The notes under the pieces are model-generated. The model did not search any database. It saw nothing but the letters and a program-made list of their open reading frames with translations, and had not been told where the DNA came from. Positions 44,099 to 52,772 of a DNA stretch of 64,000 nt are shown piece after piece (position 1 is the stretch's first letter; every line of letters begins with the position of its first letter). Position numbers and translations under genes: made by a program. This stretch comes from an uncultured Collinsella sp. GTDB taxonomy: Bacteria > Actinomycetota > Coriobacteriia > Coriobacteriales > Coriobacteriaceae. The stretch covers positions 28,344 through 92,343 of the forward strand of contig CABUAT010000004.1 of NCBI GenBank assembly GCA_902489665.1. Reading direction: 5' to 3'.

Positions 44099-45895
44099 GT
44101 GTCTGAACAGGCAAATGTTGATTGTGCTGCTGGCTTTGGCGTGCGCTTGATCGGCTGTGCCGACGATGCGGTTTTGCCCATTGGCATGCACGACTATGCG
44201 GAGGCCCTTGGTTGCTGCATGCTGGTTGACAAGACCATGTTTATTGCTGATGTGTTGGACTGCGACGCGTCCGTTGTGGTGTGCTGTCGACCCGAGGGTT
44301 TTGGCAAGAGCATGAACTTGTCGATGCTCAGGGCTTTTCTGGAGCGTCCGGCGGTCGGTCGCGCCGGTCGGATCTCGTTTGCCGATGCTCAGATTTGGGA
44401 TGCGAACGGCGGGCGCTATCGGGATGAGTATGCTTGCTATCCGGTGATATCGCTGGACTTTTCTGGCGCTGCGAGGTGTGGCCCCGCTGTTGCCGGCGTC
44501 GTGCGCGACTCCCTTTCGGGCGAGTGCGCTCGCTTGTTGGCGCTCTTGGAGGCTCCGGATTTAGCTCGAGATAAGGTGCGTCACATCGAACGTGTCGCGC
44601 GTGGCGTGGCGAGCGCGGACGAGGTTGACTCGGTGCTCGGTGTGCTCATAGAGCTGCTGGAGATTGCCTGCGATGAGCAGGTTGTATTGCTCGTTGATGG
44701 GTACGATGCGGCGTGGTCTCGCCGTGCGAGCGCGAGGGACGCTTCCGACGCCGATCCGGCAGAACTACTTGACCGTGTGTTGTTCGACGCCATTGCCACT
44801 GCGCGTGATTCGTTGCGGCTGACGTGTCTGATGGGGGAGCGTCCCAGTCCTGCCGAAGTGGCGCTTTCTTCGCGCGGCTGCTCGTATTGTCTGACGACGC
44901 CGCTGTCGGCGTGGTGTGACCGATGTTTCGGTTTTTCGGATGCCGAGGTCGAGGCTCTATTGAATCATGCTGGGCGCGAGGAATACCTGGATGATGCGCG
45001 TGAATGGCTCGAGGGGTATCGGTTTGGCAGGGCCTATTGCTCGAGTCCAGAGCGTGTGATCGGTTTTCTGGACCGAGGCTGCACGGCGCCTGTGCGCGCC
45101 GATCTGTATGGGTATGCGGATTGCCTGAGTAGGGTAGTTAGTGACTGGAATCTCGACCGCCTTTCGGTCTTGTTTGATTTGCTCGAGGCCCATGGGTGCG
45201 CTGAGGTCCCGCTTTGTTTGGGCACTGCAGAGCCAGATGTCTCGCCTGACGATGGCATGTGGACAGCGCTGTATCTGTCCGGTTTTCTCACGACGGATAT
45301 GACTGAGGAGCCAGAGCATGGCAATCGCCTCCGTGCTTTGCGATTGCCCAATAACGAGCTTAGACAGGCCTTGCGTCTAGTGATTGTTGAGTGGTTTGAG
45401 TGCGCTGCGGAAGACATTCGAGACGTCGATGCGTTTCGCGACGGGCTGTGCCATGGGAACGAGGATACCGTGAGGCGGGCGCTAAGCCGCATCTTGGGAG
45501 ATGCGGGAATCGGTGCGACCGACCCAGATACACCGCTGCCATATCACCTACTCTTGCAAGGACTCTGCTTTGGATTGCCGGGCTATGCCAATCCTGCTTC
45601 GAGGCGAAAGTGTGGCGCGGATCGCTGGGACATCCAGGTTTTTCCTACGGGCGCTGTGTTTGACATAGCCGATACGATCGGTATGCTCGATGAACGTCCG
45701 CTGGTAACGATCAACATGATGTATGACCCCGGTGTGGATGCGCTGGGCCTGGAATTGCTGGCCGTGCAGGCGCTGCTCGACATAGAGCGCGACGGTATCG
45801 ACGAAATCCGTGTGCCGCGACCCGGCGTTGGCCGCATACGCTGGGGGTTTGGGTTTGATGGGCAGCGCGTGTCCGTGGTGTGCCAGCGGTTATAG
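44099..45895 (+). CDS. AAA-ATPase-like / DUF1703-type protein
   Basis: A 598-residue protein of the AAA-ATPase_like family common in gut bacteria. The start is GTG at 44099 after GGGGGA. The N-terminal pattern VDKTMFIADVL and RPEGFGKSMNLSMLRAFLE (Walker A) and QVVLLVDGYDAAW (Walker B) match the family. The C-terminal PD-(D/E)XK-like nuclease region is recognisable (DRWDIQVFP and LGLELLAVQALLDIE), but the usual E-x-K strand reads VTINMMY, so the nuclease may be inactive. Confidence 0.82.
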   Translation: MSEQANVDCAAGFGVRLIGCADDAVLPIGMHDYAEALGCCMLVDKTMFIADVLDCDASVVVCCRPEGFGKSMNLSMLRAFLERPAVGRAGRISFADAQIWDANGGRYRDEYACYPVISLDFSGAARCGPAVAGVVRDSLSGECARLLALLEAPDLARDKVRHIERVARGVASADEVDSVLGVLIELLEIACDEQVVLLVDGYDAAWSRRASARDASDADPAELLDRVLFDAIATARDSLRLTCLMGERPSPAEVALSSRGCSYCLTTPLSAWCDRCFGFSDAEVEALLNHAGREEYLDDAREWLEGYRFGRAYCSSPERVIGFLDRGCTAPVRADLYGYADCLSRVVSDWNLDRLSVLFDLLEAHGCAEVPLCLGTAEPDVSPDDGMWTALYLSGFLTTDMTEEPEHGNRLRALRLPNNELRQALRLVIVEWFECAAEDIRDVDAFRDGLCHGNEDTVRRALSRILGDAGIGATDPDTPLPYHLLLQGLCFGLPGYANPASRRKCGADRWDIQVFPTGAVFDIADTIGMLDERPLVTINMMYDPGVDALGLELLAVQALLDIERDGIDEIRVPRPGVGRIRWGFGFDGQRVSVVCQRL

Positions 45896-45915
45896 GGGAT
45901 GGCGAAAGCCCTTTA

Positions 45916-46935
45916 CTACTCCGCGTCCTTCATGGGCGGCATGGGCTCCCAGTCGGGGTCCTTGATAATCTTGCGGGCGTCTTTCATGCCACAGCGCAGC
46001 GCCGGGATGCCGGTCTTAAAGCACTTGTCGACCGCTGCCAGGCGAATGAACTCCTTGCAAAAGGTCGCGGCATTGCCCAGACGGAACAGCATGGGGTGGT
46101 AGTCACCGTAGATCTGCATGTAGCGGGCCAAAAAGCCGCGATTGCGCATGATGTAGTAGCGGTTGGTGTCGCTCGTGGAGTTGAGCTGGCGTTTGCCGGC
46201 GATGTCCCAGTTAGAGACGGCGCGGGCGCGCTTGAGCACCACGTCGGCAACCACGGCGGCGGGGAAGTGCTGGCTCGCAACATAGCCGTAGCAGGCATCG
46301 TCGCCGTAGATGAAAAAGCGTGCATCGGGCAGGCCGATCTTGTCGACTACGCGGCGCGAGAACAGGCCGCCTTCAAAGCACAGCTGGTTCATGGCGCGGT
46401 AGCCCTCGGGGCCCAGGTCCCACTTAGCGATGGGGTTGGGGATACCAAGCGAAAGGATGAGCTGGTACTGCCAAAAGAAGGCGCCGCCGTCAAAGTCCAG
46501 GCGCGAACCCTGGATGACATCGTAGCGGTCGGTCCACTTGGCAAGACGCTCGATGCCTTCGGGGATGACGAGCACGTCGTCGTCCATCACCCAGAACCAC
46601 TGGGCGCCCAGGTCGTAGGCGCATTTGGTGCCGGCGGAGAAGCCACCTGCACCGCCGCCGTTTTCGAGCTGTGGTGCGTAGATGACGCGGTCAGTGCCGC
46701 CCTTCGCGTCGGGCTGTTCGATGTCGGTGCCCCACAGGTTGGCCAGGCGCTCGTTGAATGCGGTGCACATGGCCTCGGTCTCACGCGAATTCTCGTTATC
46801 GACGATCACGATGCGCCAGGGCGCTGCCGTAAGCTCGGTCATGGAGTCGAACAAGTTGGCCAGGAGTTCCTGGCGCTTGTACGTAACGACGACAATGGCG
46901 AGCTTATCGATGGGAGCGGGAAGGGTTGAAGGCAT
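45916..46935 (-). CDS. GT2 glycosyltransferase (GlfT/rhamnosyl-type)
   Basis: A 339-residue GT-A enzyme. LAIVVVTYKRQELLANLF is the nucleotide-sugar-binding start, the metal motif is VMDDDVL and the acceptor-site region RFFIYGDDACYG. The architecture is close to galactofuranosyl- and rhamnosyltransferases. It belongs to the polysaccharide cluster but is transcribed opposite to the main group. Confidence 0.88.
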   Translation of the reverse strand: MPSTLPAPIDKLAIVVVTYKRQELLANLFDSMTELTAAPWRIVIVDNENSRETEAMCTAFNERLANLWGTDIEQPDAKGGTDRVIYAPQLENGGGAGGFSAGTKCAYDLGAQWFWVMDDDVLVIPEGIERLAKWTDRYDVIQGSRLDFDGGAFFWQYQLILSLGIPNPIAKWDLGPEGYRAMNQLCFEGGLFSRRVVDKIGLPDARFFIYGDDACYGYVASQHFPAAVVADVVLKRARAVSNWDIAGKRQLNSTSDTNRYYIMRNRGFLARYMQIYGDYHPMLFRLGNAATFCKEFIRLAAVDKCFKTGIPALRCGMKDARKIIKDPDWEPMPPMKDAE

Positions 46936-47105
46936 GGGGCAATATATCCTTTCACGCACGGCGGGTGAGTGCAGCGCGGAAGCTATCGAATACGTCCTTG
47001 GGACTGTCCTATTGTAAAGGCTCGGCGCACCTTGGCGGCAAGCTTTGAATAAAACGCAGGAACCTGCCACGGCTGTAGCGGCTTTAGCGTCTGACGGCAG
47101 CGTGT

Positions 47106-48236
47106 CTATTGCCTCTTGAGCTTGCGTTCAATAAGACTTCTAGTTGCATCGATGATGAGAAGTGCCAGAGCAAAGACGATGCTAATGACGATACCCGTGA
47201 CGATACATATAGCTGCCGGGCTGTTTTGGCTGATCAGTATGTTTGCGAGCAACGTATTGAAGACGGGACGCCACAGGCTACTGGTGAGCGACTGCATCAC
47301 ATAGAAACCAAGCGTGGCGGTCGATAAGGTGACGATGACACCTGCGGTCCGTGGATTGCCTGAGGCCCTGCGCCGGGTCGCCGCAAAGAGCAGAGAGGCG
47401 GCAGCGAGGGCAAACGAGATCAACGAGGTTGATTTGTAGGAGAGGACTGCCATCGCCGTGAGGTTGCCGGTGAAGGAGAGTGCTCCTTCCAGGATGGTGG
47501 CGAGCGCCAAAACCGTTACGAGCGAGCGCATGCCCAAGGCGCCCGCCCTGTCCGAATCCATGGCGTCGGTTACGTCGCGGAGCAGTCCGCCGATCAAAAA
47601 CGCGACTACGTACGTGGTAGCGCTCATGAGCTTTTGGAGCCAAGAAAACTCGCCGGCGCTTGTCGCACTCATGGCGGCCAAATACCCGTTAACAACGAAT
47701 ACGAGGATTCCAACGGCGATGACCGTCGTCGTGTAGGTTTTCTGGGAGAGTCGGCTCTTGGCCAGTCCAAACCATGGCGCCATGAAAACTGTGGCGGCAT
47801 AGGCCCAGATAAACTCAAGGCTTAGCGTGTACCAGTAGTGCGTGTTGAGGGTAACATCGGGAATGGGGGAGACGACCGTTGACCACGCGAGCGCCACGAG
47901 GCAATAAAACGCAGTGGGCATAATGACCTTGCCAAGGCGCTGCGCCGTCCGTTGCATTTGCGACTTCCACGTTGCTCCACCGTCCCAAGCACGCGCGGCC
48001 GAAGCGATGAGAAAATAGCCCGAGATCATAAAGAAGACCTCGTTGGCCCAGCAGCCAAGCAAGTTAATAAAACCGAGCACGCCGGAATAGGGGAACATCG
48101 CAAGTGGGGCATATTCCACGGCGCCGACGCAGACGGCTTGAAAGGTCCACTGAAAGGTGTGGAACACCGCGATGCCGACGACCGCGACCAAACGCAGCGC
48201 TTCGATGGATATGTTGCGTGCGGCTTTGGGCTGCAT
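47106..48236 (-). CDS. Acyltransferase 3 family membrane protein
   Basis: A 376-residue integral membrane protein with about ten helices. The N-terminal SIEALRLVAVVGIAVFH with its histidine is typical of the OafA-type acyltransferase 3 family, which O-acetylates sugars. It probably decorates the glycan of this cluster. Confidence 0.87.
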   Translation of the reverse strand: MQPKAARNISIEALRLVAVVGIAVFHTFQWTFQAVCVGAVEYAPLAMFPYSGVLGFINLLGCWANEVFFMISGYFLIASAARAWDGGATWKSQMQRTAQRLGKVIMPTAFYCLVALAWSTVVSPIPDVTLNTHYWYTLSLEFIWAYAATVFMAPWFGLAKSRLSQKTYTTTVIAVGILVFVVNGYLAAMSATSAGEFSWLQKLMSATTYVVAFLIGGLLRDVTDAMDSDRAGALGMRSLVTVLALATILEGALSFTGNLTAMAVLSYKSTSLISFALAAASLLFAATRRRASGNPRTAGVIVTLSTATLGFYVMQSLTSSLWRPVFNTLLANILISQNSPAAICIVTGIVISIVFALALLIIDATRSLIERKLKRQ

Positions 48237-48348
48237 GACGTCCTTTCTTATCGGTTTGCCTCTGCGAGCTCCATAGATTATATAAACGCCCGCTGGCGCG
48301 CTGACCCTTTGATACCATGAAACGACAGGTATTTCCTAAGGAGCACAT

Positions 48349-49452
48349 TTGTCTACTAACGCCTCTGGCAGCCCTGTTCTGTCGCTGCTTATTCCCATTT
48401 ACAATGTTCAGCGCTACCTGCGCGAGTGCCTCGATTCCGCCCTGGTGCAGACGCTCAAGGATATTGAGATCATCTGCATTAACGACGGGTCGACCGACAA
48501 CTCGCCGGCGATTATCCGCGAGTATATGGAGCGCGATGGGCGCGTCAAGATGATCGACAAGGCCAACAGCGGCTACGGCGACTCGATGAACCACGGCCTG
48601 GAGATGGCGCGTGGCAAGTACGTTGGCATCTTGGAGTCCGATGACTTTATGGCGCCCGACGCACTCGAAAAGCTTGTCTCGGCCGCCGATAGCAATAATG
48701 CCGACTTCGCGAAGGCGAACTTTGATTTCTACTGGTCTAAGCCCGAGGAGCGCCGTTCGCTGCACGAGATGTTTAAAGCCAAGGACTGTGGCAAGCCGGT
48801 GCACCCGAGCGATACGACTCAGTTCTTTAAGCAAAAGCCGTCGATTTGGTCGGCCGTGTACCGTCGCGATTTTCTTGAGCGCAACGGCATTAAGTTCCTG
48901 CCGACTCCGGGGGCATCCTTTCAGGACACGTCATTCGCCTTTAAGGTGATCGCGTGCGCCGATAAGGCTGTTTACCTGCATGATGCCGTGTTGTCGTATC
49001 GTCAGGACAACGAGAATTCCTCGGTCAATTCTTCGGCTAAGGTCTTTTGCGTCAATACCGAGTATGCCGAGATTGAGCGTTGGATTCGAGAGGATTATGC
49101 CCGCGACCACGCAAACGGCGATGTCGCGCGCATGCTCAAGTTCAATCAGCTCATTAAGTACGATTCGTACATGTGGAACTACGTGCGCCTGGCGCCTAAG
49201 TTCTATAAGGAGTTCCTGGTGCAGATGGCTAAGGAATTTCAGGCGGCCTTGGACGCGGGGGAGTTTTCGCTTGACGACCTCAAGCCGTGGAAGCGCGCGA
49301 ATCTCGCTGCCATTCTCAAAGATCCTGAGGGCTGGGTTGACGAGCATCCGAGTTTTGCGACGGATGGTGCCTTGGGGCGCGCTAAGTATTACGCCTCGGT
49401 TGGAGGTCCTGGCGTGGTCGCCGCCTTCCTCATCGAATCGCTGAGGGGGTAG
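48349..49452 (+). CDS. GT2 glycosyltransferase, paralogue A
   Basis: A 367-residue GT2 enzyme starting at TTG (48349) after TAAGGAG. LSLLIPIYNVQRYLRECLDS, IICINDGSTDNSP and the metal motif ESDDF define the GT-A fold. A family-specific segment QKPSIWSAVYRRDFL and PTPGASFQD follows. It is closely similar over its length to the gene at 50574, suggesting duplication. The acceptor is unknown. Confidence 0.9.
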   Translation: MSTNASGSPVLSLLIPIYNVQRYLRECLDSALVQTLKDIEIICINDGSTDNSPAIIREYMERDGRVKMIDKANSGYGDSMNHGLEMARGKYVGILESDDFMAPDALEKLVSAADSNNADFAKANFDFYWSKPEERRSLHEMFKAKDCGKPVHPSDTTQFFKQKPSIWSAVYRRDFLERNGIKFLPTPGASFQDTSFAFKVIACADKAVYLHDAVLSYRQDNENSSVNSSAKVFCVNTEYAEIERWIREDYARDHANGDVARMLKFNQLIKYDSYMWNYVRLAPKFYKEFLVQMAKEFQAALDAGEFSLDDLKPWKRANLAAILKDPEGWVDEHPSFATDGALGRAKYYASVGGPGVVAAFLIESLRG

Positions 49453-49458
49453 GTCGGC

Positions 49459-50499
49459 ATGGGAGAGGCCTCGTGTCCTAAAGCCACCATTGTCGTCCCC
49501 GTTTACAACTCTGCGCGCTCCATTCAGCGATGCCTCGATTCGCTGTTGGCCCAGTCCGAGCGCTCGATTCAGGTTGTCTGCGTCAACGACGGTTCGACTG
49601 ATGATTCGTTAAGCATCTTGCGTCAAATCGCGCAGTCTGACGATCGCGTGCTGGTGATTGACCAGGAAAACGCGGGCGTCTCGTGTGCTCGAAATGCCGG
49701 TATCGATGCCGCCGAGGGCGAGACCGTCTTTTTTGTGGACGCCGACGATTACATCGATGCGCAGACGGTCGAGCGCGTGCTGCATGCCATGGAGTCTGCA
49801 GATGCCGAGGCCGCCGTTTTTGGCGGCGTCTGTGAACCTGCCGATGCTGCCCCCAAACGCGTCCAGCAACTCATGAGCCCTAAAGCTGGTACCTTCGGCG
49901 CCCGTGATCCCCAACTGCTGTTCCATTCGAATGCGCAGCCCTATGCCTGCCGTGCGGCTTTTTCGCGCGAGCTGCTCAATCGCGAAGGCATTCGCTTCGC
50001 CCCCGGTTTGGCTTTGGGCGAGGACGTCGTCTTCCAATTTGCGGCTTATGCGCTTGCCCGCAAGACCGTCGTCATGCCGGACAAGTTCTACCACTACGTG
50101 ATGGAGAGTGAATCGGCGACGCACGAGTTCAACAGTGCCGATGCTCGCGCCAAAAAGCTTGACGCCCACATGAGGATGCTCGAGGAGGTCTTGGAGGACT
50201 GGGCGGCCTACGGTCTTTTGGACCTGTGCCCCGGCGAGCTGATAACTTGGTTTTTAGACCTAATTGTGTTCGACCTGGCGCGCTTGGATGCCGATGGTTT
50301 CCATCGCGTGGCGGCTCGCGTCAACATGGATCTCACGACGTTTTTGGGAACGGCGTGGGCGGATATGCCTGCTAAGGGCGCCGTTCGGCGTGTTGCCCAC
50401 AAGCTCGTTGCGGCGACCTCGGGCGTTTCGATGGCAGACGCCACGCTGTTCTATCTTTCGACTCGCGGTCTCAAAGCCTGTCTGGAGCGCTTTATCTAA
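49459..50499 (+). CDS. GT2 glycosyltransferase B
   Basis: A 346-residue GT2 enzyme: ATIVVPVYNSARSIQRCLDS, CVNDGSTDDSL, SCARNAGIDAAEG and metal motif VDADDY. It starts 6 bases after the previous gene and is probably co-transcribed. Confidence 0.9.
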   Translation: MGEASCPKATIVVPVYNSARSIQRCLDSLLAQSERSIQVVCVNDGSTDDSLSILRQIAQSDDRVLVIDQENAGVSCARNAGIDAAEGETVFFVDADDYIDAQTVERVLHAMESADAEAAVFGGVCEPADAAPKRVQQLMSPKAGTFGARDPQLLFHSNAQPYACRAAFSRELLNREGIRFAPGLALGEDVVFQFAAYALARKTVVMPDKFYHYVMESESATHEFNSADARAKKLDAHMRMLEEVLEDWAAYGLLDLCPGELITWFLDLIVFDLARLDADGFHRVAARVNMDLTTFLGTAWADMPAKGAVRRVAHKLVAATSGVSMADATLFYLSTRGLKACLERFI

Positions 50500-50573
50500 T
50501 TCCAAGCGCTGCCGCCCGCCGCAACCCGGCTGCTAAAATAACCCTGTTACACGCTATTCAACAGGAGGTTCTC

Positions 50574-51692
50574 TTGCAGAACTCTGATACCCCTAAAGTT
50601 TCGCTGCTTGTCCCCATTTGCAATGTCGAGCGCTATCTGCGCGAGTGCCTCGATTCCGCCGTGGCGCAGACGCTCAAGGACATCGAGATCATCTGTATCA
50701 ATGACGGTTCCACCGATAGCTCGCCGGATATCATCCGCGAGTACATGGAGCGCGACCCCCGTGTAAAGATGATCGACAAAGCCAACAGCGGCTACGGCGA
50801 CTCGATGAACCGCGGTCTGGAGATGGCGCGCGGTGAGTACGTGGGCATTCTTGAGTCCGACGACTTTATGTTTGAGGATTCGCTCCAAAAGCTGGTCGCC
50901 AAGGCCGATGCTGAGCATGCCGATGTGGTAAAGGGCGACTTTTATCTGTATTGGTCCACGCCCAGCGAGCGCCGTGAGCTGTTTGGGATCATCGGCGAGT
51001 ATATGACGGGCGCCGCGTATCGCCCCGTCGATCGCCCGGGCATCTTCTACCGCAAACCTTCCATTTGGTCGGCCATCTATCGGCGCGAGTTCCTCAACGA
51101 CAATCAGATTCGGTTCCTTCCCACGCCGGGCGCCTCGTATCAGGACGCAGGCTTTAACTTTAAGGTTTGGGCATGCGCCGAGCGTGCAGCGTTTATCGCG
51201 GACCCCATTTTGTGCTATCGCCAAGACAACGAGAAGAGCTCAGTTAATTCGCCCAACAAGGTATTTTGCGTGTGCGACGAATACGCCGAGATGCAGCGCT
51301 TTTTGGATGAACGTCCCGAGCTCAAGGTTCAGCTCCAGGGCATTTTAATGCGCATGAAGGTCGATACGTATCGCTGGAATGACGAGCGTCTGGTCGATGA
51401 GCTGCGCGAGCAGTTTTGGGAGAAGGCTTCGCCCGAGCTCAAGGCCGATTGGGATGCCGGTCGCTTTGATCTGTCGCTGTTCGATCCGCGCGGCGAGACC
51501 GACTTGCGCCTGATGGTCAAGTCGCCCCGTGCTTATATCGATTCGCGCTTTGACTTTAAGAAGCCCGGCAAGCTCAATACGTTTAAGCACTACTTTAAGA
51601 TTGGCGGCCTGCCGCTGGTCTGGCGCGTGCTGACGTATCAGCGCACCTACGGCGATAATCCGCATCCCGATGACGTGCCGGCCGCACAGTAG
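50574..51692 (+). CDS. GT2 glycosyltransferase, paralogue C
   Basis: A 372-residue enzyme starting at TTG (50574) after AGGAGG. It shares with the 48349 gene the stretches KDIEIICINDGSTD, IDKANSGYGDSMN, GILESDDFM and FLPTPGAS. The two differ mainly in the middle, which may change the acceptor. Confidence 0.9.
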   Translation: MQNSDTPKVSLLVPICNVERYLRECLDSAVAQTLKDIEIICINDGSTDSSPDIIREYMERDPRVKMIDKANSGYGDSMNRGLEMARGEYVGILESDDFMFEDSLQKLVAKADAEHADVVKGDFYLYWSTPSERRELFGIIGEYMTGAAYRPVDRPGIFYRKPSIWSAIYRREFLNDNQIRFLPTPGASYQDAGFNFKVWACAERAAFIADPILCYRQDNEKSSVNSPNKVFCVCDEYAEMQRFLDERPELKVQLQGILMRMKVDTYRWNDERLVDELREQFWEKASPELKADWDAGRFDLSLFDPRGETDLRLMVKSPRAYIDSRFDFKKPGKLNTFKHYFKIGGLPLVWRVLTYQRTYGDNPHPDDVPAAQ

Positions 51693-51704
51693 GAGCACTT
51701 GGCT

Positions 51705-52772
51705 ATGACTACCCCCAAGATTTCCGTTGTCGTTCCCATCTATAAGGTGGAGGAGTGCCTGGCCTGGTGCCTGGACTCCCTGCTTGTGCAGGACATGCCC
51801 GATTGGGAAGGCGTGCTGGTCAACGATGGCTCGCCGGACGGTTCGCGCGATATTGCGGCTGCCTATTGCGAAAAGGACGCGCGCTTTACGTTGGTCGATA
51901 AAGAGAACGGGGGCCTGTCGAGCGCGCGCAATGCAGGCATCGCCGCGTCCACGGCGCCTATTGTCGCGTTCTTGGATTCCGACGACCGCTTTACGCCCGA
52001 TGCATGCCGCGTGATCGTCGATGCCTTTGAGCGCGAGGACTGCGACGTGTTGACCTTTGGCGCGAACCCGTATCCGCTGGAGGCGGGGTATCCGTGGCTT
52101 AACTATGTGCTTAGCCCGCGCGATGTGTCGTTTGAGGGCTATAGCTCCGACCTGCTGTTTAAGGAAGCGTCTCGTCCCTTTGCATGGCGCACCGCCTGCA
52201 AGCGCGACTTCTTGCTGGGCAACGGGATCGTGTTCGACGAAACCGTTAAGTATGGCGAGGACCAGGTCTTCGACTTTGCCGTGTACGGTCGTTCGCACAA
52301 GACCGCGCTTATCTCGAACAAGTTGTACGACTATCGCGTGGCTCGCAAGGGTTCGCTCATGGACACCATGCGCTACGACGACGAGACACGTCTGCTGGAG
52401 CACGTGAAGATTTACTCCGCTATGCTGGCTGACTGGCAGCGCGACGGTCTCGACGCACAGCATGCTGATGACCTGGCGTACTTCCTGTGTGATCTGGTGC
52501 TGTACGATGCGCTGAGGTTGCTGGGTTCGGACTGCGGCAAAGTGTTTGCTGCCGTTGCCGCGGCGCTTAACGGTTCTGCCGTGGACAACGATGCTGCGCT
52601 CGCACAATGTGCTCCTTCGGTTGCCGCCATGGTGCGCGCGGCACTTATCGGTAAGGCCCCTGCTGCTCGTTTGTGCAAAAAGCTCATGTTCGATTACGAC
52701 GTCTTGAGGTTTGGGCGCCTGGGTGCCTGCAAACGCATGGCAGCGAACGCCCTGGGAAAGCGAGAAGTGTAG
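51705..52772 (+). CDS. GT2 glycosyltransferase D
   Basis: A 355-residue GT2 enzyme: KISVVVPIYKVEECLAWCLDS, LVNDGSPDGS, SSARNAGIAAS and metal motif LDSDDR. ATG at 51705 is nine bases after AGGAG; TTG at 51699 is also in frame. Confidence 0.9.
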   Translation: MTTPKISVVVPIYKVEECLAWCLDSLLVQDMPDWEGVLVNDGSPDGSRDIAAAYCEKDARFTLVDKENGGLSSARNAGIAASTAPIVAFLDSDDRFTPDACRVIVDAFEREDCDVLTFGANPYPLEAGYPWLNYVLSPRDVSFEGYSSDLLFKEASRPFAWRTACKRDFLLGNGIVFDETVKYGEDQVFDFAVYGRSHKTALISNKLYDYRVARKGSLMDTMRYDDETRLLEHVKIYSAMLADWQRDGLDAQHADDLAYFLCDLVLYDALRLLGSDCGKVFAAVAAALNGSAVDNDAALAQCAPSVAAMVRAALIGKAPAARLCKKLMFDYDVLRFGRLGACKRMAANALGKREV

